Positions 27,509 to 35,833 of a DNA stretch of 64,000 nt are shown here, piece after piece. A program made the translations under genes and the position numbers. The stretch is from Tritrichomonas musculus (lineage: Eukaryota > Parabasalia > Tritrichomonadida > Tritrichomonadidae): NCBI GenBank assembly GCA_039105265.1, contig JAPFFF010000017.1, forward strand, positions 2,976,001-3,040,000, in the 5' to 3' direction. The notes beneath the pieces were generated by a model, which was not told where the DNA came from, made no database searches, and saw nothing but the letters and a program-made list of their open reading frames with translations. Each line of letters begins with the position of its first letter. Positions within the stretch are counted from its first letter, which is position 1.

Positions 27509-27985
27509 ATGAATGATAACATCAATGAACTTAAAGTAATAAACGAAAACATTAATGAATCAAAAGTGTTTAAATCAGTTGAAGAGTTCAATTTGTTCTA
27601 TCAAAAGAATATCGAGCAAATGAAATCACAAACGACTAACTATTTGAACAAGATTTATAAAATCATCACTAATGACGGTAATGAATACAAAATCACTAAA
27701 CGTAATTGTACAGACGGTAAACGATGTGGTGGCGACATTTATTTGAAGAAAGTTGGGAACACAATCACTAAAACACTTGAAAACGACAACATCAAGGCTG
27801 ATATATCATTGATAAAGGAATCATTGAATGAATTCACTGAACAAATCAATCAATTGAACAACAAAAATAAAATACTTGAAGAACATATCAATAAGCTTTC
27901 AAATGTTGTTGACCAACAATCAAAAGTCATTAATGAATACATTTTAAATGTTGTTGCTCCTGACAACCACCGAATGATTAAGTGA
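27509..27985 (+). CDS. P158 coiled-coil protein of B
   Basis: Not a family I know. The N-terminal part has a conserved FNLFYQKNIEQMK...LNKIYKI region and a small Cys-containing beta part (KRNCTDGKRCGGDIYLKKV). Residues ~95-145 form a clear Leu/Ile/Asn heptad coiled coil. It follows P84, and its 3' end overlaps the convergent P77 by 42 bp. It may be a trimeric or dimeric spike or scaffold protein. Confidence 0.75.
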   Translation: MNDNINELKVINENINESKVFKSVEEFNLFYQKNIEQMKSQTTNYLNKIYKIITNDGNEYKITKRNCTDGKRCGGDIYLKKVGNTITKTLENDNIKADISLIKESLNEFTEQINQLNNKNKILEEHINKLSNVVDQQSKVINEYILNVVAPDNHRMIK

Positions 27986-28177
27986 ATCATGATGATTTAA
28001 TGATTTAGTCGTTTTTGGAGGTGGTTCATGAAATACATTACCTTTTTCATTATAACATTTCACTGTCGGAGCTGAGTTTATTTTTGTTCTCTTCTTTTGC
28101 ATCGTTAACTGTAATCTATCAAAATAGTTTTTGTGTTTATCATCATGAATGGTTCTCATTTGATTAATAGCAGACAT
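27944..28177 (-). CDS. P77 basic protein of B
   Basis: This is a 77-aa protein rich in His, Lys, Arg and Asn: an N-terminal helix with RTIHDDKHKNYFDRLQL, then KKRTKINSAPTVKCYNEKGN and a HEPPPKTTKSLNHH tail. It could bind nucleic acid. It overlaps P158 at the 3' end by 42 bp and diverges from P75 with 14 bp between ATGs. Conserved in D, E and F. Confidence 0.72.
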   Translation of the reverse strand: MSAINQMRTIHDDKHKNYFDRLQLTMQKKRTKINSAPTVKCYNEKGNVFHEPPPKTTKSLNHHDSLNHSVVVRSNNI

Positions 28178-28191
28178 TTAATTGTTATTAA

Positions 28192-28419
28192 ATGAGTGAA
28201 CTAACAGAATACAAGAAAGAAATACCAGAACTAAAACGAATCAAACGAGGATTAAAAGAAAAGTGTTATGATTACAAACAATACCTCAACAATATCAAAT
28301 CGGGAATGCTTGGCTCTGACGGTCTCGCCGTTCGTGAGTCTCTTATTGAAGACATCAACAGCCTCAAAAATAAAGTGCATCAGCTTGAGAATGAATTAAA
28401 TGAATTGTCTAATAAATGA
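28192..28419 (+). CDS. P75 coiled-coil protein of B
   Basis: This is a 75-aa, all-helical, highly charged protein. The start (ELTEYKKEIPELKRIKRGLK) and the end (LKNKVHQLENELNELSNK) have heptad patterns, with a Gly-rich hinge GMLGSDGLAVR between them. It is the gene nearest the TIR, and its last third is inside the TIR. Conserved in D, E and F, so it is a core gene of unknown role. Confidence 0.75.
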   Translation: MSELTEYKKEIPELKRIKRGLKEKCYDYKQYLNNIKSGMLGSDGLAVRESLIEDINSLKNKVHQLENELNELSNK

Positions 28420-28716
28420 AACATCAATTGATGGTAATCATTAAATGAGTTCATATTATTTTTGTTCATTAGTCGTGTTGACGGCGGGCTTTAGCTCGAC
28501 GGAAACCGACTGATATATACTACTAAACAAGTTCAAAGATGAAGATTCAAAGATGAAGATTCAAAAGTGTCTACCCGATTTTTGAATGAAATGAGGGGCT
28601 AATTTTGAAAAAGTGGCGATTTTTTGAGTCATGGCGCCGATGTTTGGGGTCTGTAAATCCTATGACGAGGGGGTCATTTTTTAATCCCCTGCCCAAAAGC
28701 CCCCCTATATACTACT
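28345..28716. repeat. Right TIR of B
   Basis: This is the inverted partner of 7787-8157. It contains the 3' third of P75, the nested hairpin, the inner AGTAGTATATA motif (28514-28524, inverted) and the outer ~190-bp block with the C-rich tip. No gene lies between the end of P75 (28419) and the tip. Confidence 0.9.
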
Positions 28717-28722
28717 ATCGGT
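28717..28722. repeat. Target site duplication of B, right
   Basis: ATCGGT directly follows the inverted tip of B and matches 7781-7786. Both copies lie in the polymerase gene of A. Confidence 0.92.
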
Positions 28723-31190
28723 TTAATCATCATCTCAACATCATTGTCATTGTATGATAACAAATAATCCCAACGTGTTGCAAACCTCTTTGAATCAATC
28801 AAATACTCTTCATAATCGGATTGTGTTAAAGGATTCTTTTGATTGAGATAACTGTAGAAGTCTTCATATTTGAATGGTTCACTCTTTGACAACACTTCAT
28901 TATAATTTTCATTGTTGATTGCTTCATAAGGAAATACACCTTTCGAACTGTTAGATATACCACCAAAATCGATTCCAAACTGTCTGAGCGTACCACCAGC
29001 AACAAATGCTTGTGCGTCAATGAATCGTAATCGAATGGGGTACTTTGATGATTTCAATATAAATTGCTTTAATGATGTAGCTGTTCCAATCATTCCGCTA
29101 TCGATTGACCAATGATTTTTAATCAATTGCTCTTTGAATAAGTTTGAATCAAATCGTGATGAATTAAAACCAAATACTGTTATTGTTTTCAATGATGTAT
29201 CTATTTTATTGAGTTCTTCTTCTGATTTATCTTTAATGAATGATTTTAAATGGTTCAACTTATCAACATACACATCACATCCAACAACAAATAACCATTC
29301 AATCCATTTGGCAATGAAGTCATTTGTTCGAATATCAAAGTTCTTTGTTATCAAACCTTTATCAAGCTTCACGCATGATGAAACGCTCAAAGGAATCAAT
29401 CGAGAATTGATAACTGATTTATCACTGACTTTCTTTTCAATCTTTTGCTCCATTGTTTCAAAATCATAAGTGATATAATGAATTGTTGGCTTCCATTCAA
29501 GTTCATATGAAAGACAATACAAATAAACAGGATTGTTTAAAATGTGTGGACAATATGGCAAAGCTTCTCGTGAAGGTATGAAATCCTTTTTGAATTTACC
29601 ATCACATTTATCTACATGTCTGTTGAATCTGTCAATATTGTTATTTCCTTTGTGAATGTATGAACCACAATGAGGACATATATGAATGTTTGTTAATGCT
29701 TCAGCATCAATGATGTACATGATATGAAGTATCTTATCTTTTGAATACAACAGAGCTGAAAATGTTTTGTTTGATTCATCAGTGTTGTGCCATTGGTCTT
29801 GAATATCATAAATATGTTTCTCTTTGTCATATTCATAGATGTTGACATTGATGTTATGATTCTTGGCTGATTCTTTCATTTCTTCAATCGTGATTCCTTT
29901 GAATGTGTTGATTAATTGATTTGCTTCTTTTGTAGGTTTTGTTGAATAAGTTATTCCGTGTTCTTCACATAATATTTTCTTTGCTGCTTTGGTTCTGTTA
30001 GCTGTATTATATTTTGTTTTCTTTTCATCTTTGTTTTGATTTGTTAGTTCAGGAAACAAACAACAAGCAAGAAATCGATACCAACACAAATAATCATCAA
30101 CGTTATCAATAATGATATATTTATTTTTGCCAAAGAATTCTGAAACTTCATCAATCTTACCCGTTATCTTAACTACACGAGAGATTGTAAATGAAACAGA
30201 CCAAACGATACATAATTTGATGTTTGAAGCCGTGGTTTCATATTCATGAATCTTTGATTCAATATACAGTTTAACTTTATCAATATCTTTATTCTCTCTA
30301 ACGATTATCGGAATTGATGATTTATAATTCTTCCATTTGATATCACTTGCTTCATATGTATATCTTTCACTTTCATTCTTTGGTGGTATCTCAAATATAC
30401 CAGTCAATTGAAAATATATTTTGAACGGTTTCACTTCTTGTTTAAATACTGTTTCAGTCAAATATTCATTGATGTCTTCAATTGATGAAACTCCGTTCTT
30501 GTAATATATTTTTATCGGTTCTTTGCTGTCTTCATCTAATCGTTCAACCTTTTCACTATCGTTTGGGAACTGGTCAATAAAATGACTGCATGCTTCAACT
30601 GCTTCATCAAAGTTCTCAGGTTCATTGATTATGAAATATGAGTCATGTTTTGAATGCACACCTTTATAGCCAAACTTTTTGAGATATTCAACCAATTCAG
30701 TGTTTTCATTGTTAAATCGAATGTCTTCATATCGTTGTGGCTGTTTGTTTGTCTTTGGTGGTAATGGTCTCAATAATATATTATCAGATTTAATTAATTG
30801 AAGGGCTTTGTTGAGTGCATCATGAGCTATTTTAATGTTGGACTCGATTTGTTGTTGTTTTAGTTTTTGTTCATCATCTTGTTCTTCTTCATGTTCTTCC
30901 TCTTCTTCATGTTGTTCCTCTTCCTCCTCTTCTGCTTGTTCTTCTGCTTCTTTCTTCATTCTATTAACGAAATCTAATATTGATATGTCATCTATTCTAT
31001 TACCTTCATGTTCTCTAAAACCGTATGAATTCAGATAGTTTTCTAAGATTGATTTGAAGTGTTTAACATCATAATCACTAGGCTTAGATGTTGACAAGCG
31101 AGGTTTTAATTGAAGTTCATTATTGATATACCTGATTTGTTCAATAACAAATGATTTGGTATCTTTTTGATAGTAATAACGAGAACTCAT
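28717..31190 (-). pseudogene. POLB: pPolB of A, 5' part (interrupted by B)
   Basis: This is the N-terminal part of A's polymerase on the far side of element B. It has a Glu-rich stretch near residues 80-110, an OTU-like region (DDYLCWYRFLACCL), a CPHC...H...C zinc-finger motif, and the 3'-5' exonuclease motifs YDFE, FNSSRFD and YNDND. An open frame continues a few codons into B's terminal repeat, but those codons are not polymerase. P182 diverges from its start. Confidence 0.9.
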
Positions 31191-31232
31191 TTATGATATA
31201 ATTAAAAAATCAATTTATTTGAAATTTGAAAA

Positions 31233-31781
31233 ATGTTAAATCAAAAAAAAATAATTCAGTTTTTTTATTTCATTGAAATGACAGAATTAATAGAGATATT
31301 GAAACATGTTGATGCAATTCGTCATTTGTTAACGATATTGATTGCTAAATCAGATGACCATGAAGCTTTCAGGAACCTTGTGAATAATGTTTCATTTGAC
31401 AATGACAATAATGATTCATCATCAGATGAAGAAAATCTGCCCCATTTCTCTAAACAAAATAGTTTATTGAATGATATAACACCAAAAAGTGATAAACCAA
31501 AGCGCTCCTTATTCAATTCATCAAAGTTCTTAAACGCTCATGACCGTGAATTAGTTATGCAGTTCCTTGATGAAGAACGAATGAATGAAATTAATAAGTT
31601 GCCAGCACATAAACAAGCATCATACACAAAACTATTAATCAAAAAGCATTTAAACATAGATATATCAACGTACATGGTTAACAAGATTCTCACATTGAAA
31701 AGGCAACAGACTCATGACAATGATGATGAAGACAATGATAACAATAACAATAACAATCAAAGAAGACCACAATTGATTTAA
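31233..31781 (+). CDS. P182 protein of A (182 aa)
   Basis: It is nearly identical to the B copy: helical start, acidic Asn/Asp/Ser run, helical middle and low-complexity Asn tail. An alternative ATG at 31278 (167 aa) follows a TTTTTTTATTT tract. It diverges from the polymerase 5' part and begins the rightward run P182-P81-HNH-P196-P43-ATPase. Confidence 0.72.
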   Translation: MLNQKKIIQFFYFIEMTELIEILKHVDAIRHLLTILIAKSDDHEAFRNLVNNVSFDNDNNDSSSDEENLPHFSKQNSLLNDITPKSDKPKRSLFNSSKFLNAHDRELVMQFLDEERMNEINKLPAHKQASYTKLLIKKHLNIDISTYMVNKILTLKRQQTHDNDDEDNDNNNNNNQRRPQLI

Positions 31782-31820
31782 ATTCATTGAATCATTTGAA
31801 GTTTTTATTTTTGGTTTAAA

Positions 31821-32066
31821 ATGAATAGTGCAATTAATGGCTTGAGTTGTGATACATCATCTTTACACGTTCAGTTTCGAATAGTTAAAGACAAGATATT
31901 CAATGAATGTATGAATTCTGAAGATGACGCATTAAACGGAAAGTTTGATAAGATGATTCACATTTTGACAATATATAAACAACTATTTAATGATATTGAA
32001 TCGATTAAAATACAATTGAGAGCTATTGATGAACGTATCAAATCAGCTGAACAGATGACTTTGTAA
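31821..32066 (+). CDS. P81 protein of A (81 aa)
   Basis: This helical protein differs from B's copy at about seven positions. TTTTATTTTTGG lies 7 bp before the ATG. It is followed by the HNH cassette, which B lacks at this place. Confidence 0.72.
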   Translation: MNSAINGLSCDTSSLHVQFRIVKDKIFNECMNSEDDALNGKFDKMIHILTIYKQLFNDIESIKIQLRAIDERIKSAEQMTL

Positions 32067-32071
32067 ATGAT

Positions 32072-32108
32072 TCATTGAATGGCTCATCATTAATGTTGTT
32101 TTATTTTT
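32072..32108 (+). repeat. Cassette border repeat left of HNH gene (A)
   Basis: This 37-bp block, from TCATTGAATGGCTCATCATT to TTTTATTTTT, matches 32782-32818 with one mismatch. B has the block once, between P81 and P196, so the HNH unit arrived together with a second copy. It includes the T-rich promoter-like box. Confidence 0.75.
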
Positions 32109-32134
32109 GATTTTAATTTTTCATTTTCATTAAA

Positions 32135-32776
32135 ATGAGTCAACCAGTTGAACAAGCTAACAATGAACCAGTTGTTGAATTTGTTCCATTGCTCAACTTT
32201 GAAGATGATTATGAAATATTGAATCAATATCCTTTCACTATTAGGAAGAAGTCAAATCACAAAGTATTAAAAGAAAGCATCAATAAAGAACATGGATATA
32301 TTGATGTTGGTTTGAATCAAAAAATATATAGAAAACATCGATTAATAGCTCTTCAATTTCTTCCAAATGATGACCCAATTAATAATGATGTCATTGACCA
32401 TATAAATCATGATAGAACTGATAACCATTTGAATAATATGAGATGGTGTTCTCAGTCAGCAAATCAATATAATAAATCTTATTATAAAGGTGTTCAATAT
32501 GAATTCATTGATGATATACCTAATGATTCAATGATGATTGATTTTTATGAAACAAAGACTGCAAGAAGAGAATTTGAAGCAAACAAATACTATTATTATC
32601 ATGATGAAACAAATAATGAAGATATATTTTATGGAAGAATCACTGATAATGTTTATAAAGTTCTTCATCATAATATAGCATATTCAGGAAATGAATATGT
32701 CAATCTTCGTGATATCAATAATAAAGTAGTTGGTTTGATGATTAACAAATTCAAACATCAACATGATTTGCTTTAA
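32135..32776 (+). CDS. HNH homing-type endonuclease of A (213 aa)
   Basis: Residues ~65-120 hold an HNH_3-type core: YRKHRLIALQFLPNDD, then VIDHINHDRTDNHLNNMRW. This is typical of free-standing homing endonucleases of phages and large DNA viruses. N- and C-terminal parts (YYYYHDETNNEDIFYGRITD) may be DNA-binding. It sits between P81 and P196 within duplicated border blocks and is absent from B at this site, so it is an optional mobile cassette. A relative lies at a different place in F. Confidence 0.85.
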   Translation: MSQPVEQANNEPVVEFVPLLNFEDDYEILNQYPFTIRKKSNHKVLKESINKEHGYIDVGLNQKIYRKHRLIALQFLPNDDPINNDVIDHINHDRTDNHLNNMRWCSQSANQYNKSYYKGVQYEFIDDIPNDSMMIDFYETKTARREFEANKYYYYHDETNNEDIFYGRITDNVYKVLHHNIAYSGNEYVNLRDINNKVVGLMINKFKHQHDLL

Positions 32777-32781
32777 TTGAA

Positions 32782-32818
32782 TCATTGAATGACTCATCAT
32801 TAATGTTGTTTTATTTTT
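32782..32818 (+). repeat. Cassette border repeat right of HNH gene (A)
   Basis: This is the second copy of the block at 32072-32108, now upstream of P196. Each copy gives the following gene its own T-rich box. Confidence 0.75.
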
Positions 32819-32830
32819 ATTCAAACATTC

Positions 32831-33421
32831 ATGGCATTATCAAAAGCTCGTATATTAAGTAGTGAGAACGATGCATCAGTTAAACAAGAACAGAATACCA
32901 ATATCAACATCAAGATTCAACCAAAGAATCAAAGACCAATTCAACCAGTTGATTATCCATCGGTTCAACCATTACCACAATCATCTCAAGCCACAAATTT
33001 TACTATACCACAGATGAGTGGAACATCTCAATCAATACCTCAAACAAGCAATCTTATTCGAGACCGTGGAATAATAGACTTAGGAAATGAACTTGATGAA
33101 CTCGAAATCAAAAATAAATTCCTTGAAATGATTATTGAAATGTATGAGAATAATCCGTTGAGAATTAATTCATATCTCATTTGTAAAAGTGATTTGTTGA
33201 TGAATATGATTAAACTATTAACTCAAGCAGATAAAGTTGAACTAGTAATTGATGAATGTGAAGCTTCATGCGGTTGTATTTCATCAAATACCAAAGAATT
33301 GATGAAGATATCAAAGATATTGATAACAAAAGACAATAAAACAGAAGAATTCAAGTATTGTTATAATAATATTTATTCACAGTTCATCAAATACGGTATA
33401 TCATTAAAGTTAACAATTTAA
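32831..33421 (+). CDS. P196 protein of A (196 aa)
   Basis: It is almost identical to B's copy after the first four residues (MALSKARIL here). Gln/Pro-rich N-terminal half, helical ELDELEIKNKF segment, CEASCGC motif, C-terminal alpha/beta region. It follows the HNH cassette, and P43 comes 11 bp later. Function unknown. Confidence 0.78.
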   Translation: MALSKARILSSENDASVKQEQNTNINIKIQPKNQRPIQPVDYPSVQPLPQSSQATNFTIPQMSGTSQSIPQTSNLIRDRGIIDLGNELDELEIKNKFLEMIIEMYENNPLRINSYLICKSDLLMNMIKLLTQADKVELVIDECEASCGCISSNTKELMKISKILITKDNKTEEFKYCYNNIYSQFIKYGISLKLTI

Positions 33422-33431
33422 AAACTAATAA

Positions 33432-33563
33432 ATGATATATGAAATATTAGTTGTTTCATTATTAACAGGTTTATTTTTAGTGAAGATTGTTGAACTATCA
33501 TTAATGATGCCTGACAAAGAACCAGAACTCAGTGAAGAGATAAGAACAAAAATGTATTCATGA
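33432..33563 (+). CDS. P43, tiny single-span membrane protein of A
   Basis: This is the partner of 9612-9743: 43 aa, one hydrophobic segment at residues 2-20, tail PDKEPELSEEIRTKMYS. It lies between P196 and the ATPase in the same order and strand as in B. Length, start and stop are kept. No copy is seen in F, where that gap is only about 60 bp. Confidence 0.65.
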   Translation: MIYEILVVSLLTGLFLVKIVELSLMMPDKEPELSEEIRTKMYS

Positions 33564-33587
33564 AGAGCTTTAACGAAAACTAAAGAA

Positions 33588-34502
33588 ATGAAAGGTTTCA
33601 TGAAACCCACTCAGTTTAATTATAAAGAGGTTTTATTCTCTAATAGCTCTGATTATGATGATGACCAAATGAGTTTTGCATTTGAATATGAATCATTCAA
33701 GCCAACAGTTAATGAAAAGACATTTAATATTGATGATGAGATGAATAAAGCTTATCAACGCAATGAATCAAAAATAAAAAACGAATCAATCAGACCAATC
33801 GCAAACGGTATTTATTCATATTACAATTCATTGAACATACTCGTTGGTCAGCAAGGTAAAGGAAAGAGTCATATAATGCTACGAGATGTTATTCAAATGT
33901 CTCGAATGAAGAACGCTGGCTTTCATTTAATTGTTTATGTATCACGAAACGGAACAATTAACGATGCTACATTCGAAAGCCAACGCGAATTGATACAGCT
34001 ACCAATAAAAACTGTTGCTGACAGCAATGCTGAAGAATATCTTAAACAACTTGATTTATATAAAGAATTGTATAACAAATATTCATCAACACCAAAAATA
34101 GTAATCGATGAAAAGAAGTTAAACGATATGTTTGAGTTTCTTCATATCAATAAACTAGGTCAACCAAATAAACCGCTAAATACTATCATTCTTTGTGAGG
34201 ACTTTTTGAAATCGAAACTAATTAAATCATCCTATTTTATCAATACCATTAGTCAGCTTCGACACAAGAATCTAATCATATTCGTTAACATTCAGTTCTT
34301 CAAAGCTTTAACAACAGAATGGAAAAATAATGCAACATCATTCTTCATCTTTAGTGGTTATTCACGACAGAAACTTGGCTACATATATCAACAAGTTCCA
34401 TTCCCAATAGAGTTCGAAGAGTTATGGAATCGATACAGAACAATGAAAGCACATCAATTCGTTTTAGTCAATGTTCGAACTAATAACCTTTCATTCATCT
34501 AA
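33588..34502 (+). CDS. ATP: DNA-packaging ATPase of A (304 aa)
   Basis: Walker A is VGQQGKGKSH (~84-93) and Walker B is NTIILCED (~195-202), as in FtsK/HerA-type packaging ATPases. It lacks the hairpin-coded insertion of B (IVIDEKKLNDMFEF is continuous here). Divergence from B is concentrated in the second half. M5 (MKPTQF) is an alternative start. The 3' end overlaps the convergent P152 by 12 bp. Confidence 0.88.
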   Translation: MKGFMKPTQFNYKEVLFSNSSDYDDDQMSFAFEYESFKPTVNEKTFNIDDEMNKAYQRNESKIKNESIRPIANGIYSYYNSLNILVGQQGKGKSHIMLRDVIQMSRMKNAGFHLIVYVSRNGTINDATFESQRELIQLPIKTVADSNAEEYLKQLDLYKELYNKYSSTPKIVIDEKKLNDMFEFLHINKLGQPNKPLNTIILCEDFLKSKLIKSSYFINTISQLRHKNLIIFVNIQFFKALTTEWKNNATSFFIFSGYSRQKLGYIYQQVPFPIEFEELWNRYRTMKAHQFVLVNVRTNNLSFI

Positions 34503-34949
34503 TACAATTTGTTGTTGAACACCAACAAACAGTTGAGGTGTATTGATATTATATTTTTGTCTCATCTGTTCAATGAGTTCCTTTGTTTTCTTATCTGTTG
34601 CCTTTCTGATACTGTAATTATAATACTTATATTCTTTAAATGATTGTTCTTCACTTGAACCTTCAACGAAGAACTCAATTGACGTTGTTGATATCCTTCT
34701 TCTAACATTTGATGTAAGTGTTATATATTCGAGCCCGAGGTCGACTATCTTGTCGTGATAGAATCGTTTGAATTCATTCTCTTTGTTCTTCAATGATATG
34801 TACAACACTTTAGCTTTATATGCAGCCTTTCCACAAGGTATTGGATATCTATCACACAGAATTGAGAAATCACATTGTTTGAACTTCTCTGATTCATCCA
34901 ACATATCAATAAGTGAATTGATGTAATCATAAACCTTTGGTGTTGTCAT
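34491..34949 (-). CDS. P152 protein of A (152 aa)
   Basis: It is highly similar to B's 151-aa copy: start KVYDYINSLIDMLDE, core VLYISLKNKENEFKRFYHDK. It lies beside the right TIR and is convergent with the ATPase. Family unknown. Confidence 0.8.
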   Translation of the reverse strand: MTTPKVYDYINSLIDMLDESEKFKQCDFSILCDRYPIPCGKAAYKAKVLYISLKNKENEFKRFYHDKIVDLGLEYITLTSNVRRRISTTSIEFFVEGSSEEQSFKEYKYYNYSIRKATDKKTKELIEQMRQKYNINTPQLFVGVQQQIVLDE

Positions 34950-34958
34950 GTCTTTATC

Positions 34959-35057
34959 ATGAAATTAAAAAATAAAAACGTCATTGAAGACATCAACAGT
35001 CTCAAAAATAAAGTTCATCAACTTGAGAATGAATTAAATGAGTTGTCCAATAAATGA
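34959..35057 (+). CDS. 32-aa ORF made by the TIR copy of the P75 tail (A)
   Basis: This matches the short ORF at 8083-8181 in B: ATG, a few Lys/Asn codons, then the P75 C-terminus inside the TIR. It is kept open in both elements. It diverges from P152. Function is unknown, and expression is uncertain. Confidence 0.35.
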   Translation: MKLKNKNVIEDINSLKNKVHQLENELNELSNK

Positions 35058-35204
35058 ACATCAATTGATGGTAATCATTAAATGAGTTCATATTATTTTT
35101 ATTCATTAGTCGTGTTGACGGTGGGCTTTAGCCTGACGGAAACCGACTCATATATACTACTAAAACAAGTTCAAAGATGTAAATTCAAAGATGAAGATTC
35201 AAAA

Positions 35205-35241
35205 GTGGCGACCGTCAATCTCAATTTTTATCTGACCGTCC
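35205..35241. repeat. 37-bp direct repeat inside A's TIR (left of 119-aa gene)
   Basis: GTGGCGACCGTCAATCT, a short spacer, then ATCTGACCGTCC. The second copy at 35677-35718 has a slightly longer spacer (42 bp in all). The same pair flanks the gene in E (60620-60661 and 61097-61133). Confidence 0.8.
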
Positions 35242-35270
35242 AAAAATAAAACATTAATAAAGCAATTCAT

Positions 35271-35630
35271 TTATTTATTCGTTGCGTTTCCCTTACGAAT
35301 TGGTATTTTACGAAATCTTTTATTCGGATGATTAAAGAAGTCATTGATAGAAGCTAACATTACACGTTCGGGTTCATTTCTTCTATAAAATCGAACGAAT
35401 TCAATAATCATCATGTCTTTAGGATATGTGTATATCTCACAATCATATTCATTAAAGAATTCATCAAATTGTTCTTTGGTGGCTTTATAATTGCAACGCT
35501 TCAAGGCAAATTCCTTGTCATTATTGATTTTCGTCAAGAATTCTTTAATTGACTTATCCCACATATTTAAGCGTTTCTTCGGTGTGTAAAATACACGAAC
35601 CCCATCATCAACATAATACATTACTTTCAT
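35271..35630 (-). CDS. TIR-borne 119-aa protein of A
   Basis: The core is TKEQFDEFFNEYDCEIYTYP, then FVRFYRRNEPERVMLAS-type residues. This core is shared with the 240-aa gene in D's TIR and the 230-aa gene at F's end, so one family is tied to element ends. This member lacks their two C-terminal repeats. The protein is identical to the copy in E. Since it is in the TIR, a complete element should hold two copies. Function unknown. Confidence 0.75.
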   Translation of the reverse strand: MKVMYYVDDGVRVFYTPKKRLNMWDKSIKEFLTKINNDKEFALKRCNYKATKEQFDEFFNEYDCEIYTYPKDMMIIEFVRFYRRNEPERVMLASINDFFNHPNKRFRKIPIRKGNATNK

Positions 35631-35676
35631 AAACGATAAAAAATTAAATTAAAAAATCAAAGATATTAAATTTAAT

Positions 35677-35718
35677 GTGGCGACCGTCAATCTAGAACAT
35701 CAATTTATCTGACCGTCC
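35677..35718. repeat. 42-bp direct repeat inside A's TIR (right of 119-aa gene)
   Basis: This is the partner of 35205-35241, with GTGGCGACCGTCAATCT at one end and ATCTGACCGTCC at the other. It lies ~20 bp inside the element tip. Confidence 0.8.
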
Positions 35719-35833
35719 ATTTACACAATAATACTCTCTTACCCATAATTTTAATGTATACAAATCAGCTATTATATCATCGATTTTTCTTATTATTTCG
35801 TTTGTCATTTGTTAAGAATAAAAAAATAACTAT

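Larger units (their letters stand above)
7787..28716. mobile_element. Complete Polinton/Maverick B
   Basis: This 20.9-kb element starts AGTAGTATATAGGGGGG and ends with the same sequence inverted. TIRs of about 372 bp lie at 7787-8157 and 28345-28716. ATCGGT is present on both sides (7781-7786 and 28717-28722), which is the 6-bp target duplication expected for Polintons. It holds polymerase, KilA-N, fibre, P851, P176, P116, integrase, MCP, P84, P158, P77, P75, P182, P81, P196, P43, ATPase and P152. It looks whole, with about one break (in P176). It is among the youngest insertions, since nothing interrupts it. Confidence 0.95.
28717..35739. mobile_element. Polinton/Maverick A, right part
   Basis: This is the continuation of A after B, starting with the second copy of ATCGGT (28717-28722) and the 5' part of the polymerase gene. 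It then carries P182, P81, an HNH endonuclease cassette, P196, a 43-aa membrane protein, the packaging ATPase and P152. It ends in a ~757-bp TIR whose outer tip, read inward, is AGAGAGTATTATTGTG, with the 5'-AG typical of Polintons. The flank is TACCCA, the candidate target duplication; the partner copy is off-window. Confidence 0.88.
34983..35739. repeat. Right TIR of A, with a gene inside
   Basis: This ~757-bp TIR is inferred by matching the left TIR of E (60599-61355, also ~757 bp). Inner part: P75 tail, nested hairpin (~35109-35148), AGTAGTATATA inverted (35151-35161). Outer part: a 119-aa gene between two 37-42-bp direct repeats (35205-35241, 35677-35718). The tip, read inward, is AGAGAGTATTATTGTG. 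Confidence 0.8.

Noticed and set aside
28674-28716. Open frame of A's polymerase running into B
   Set aside because: These codons are B's terminal repeat read by chance; homology to polymerase stops at the target duplication.
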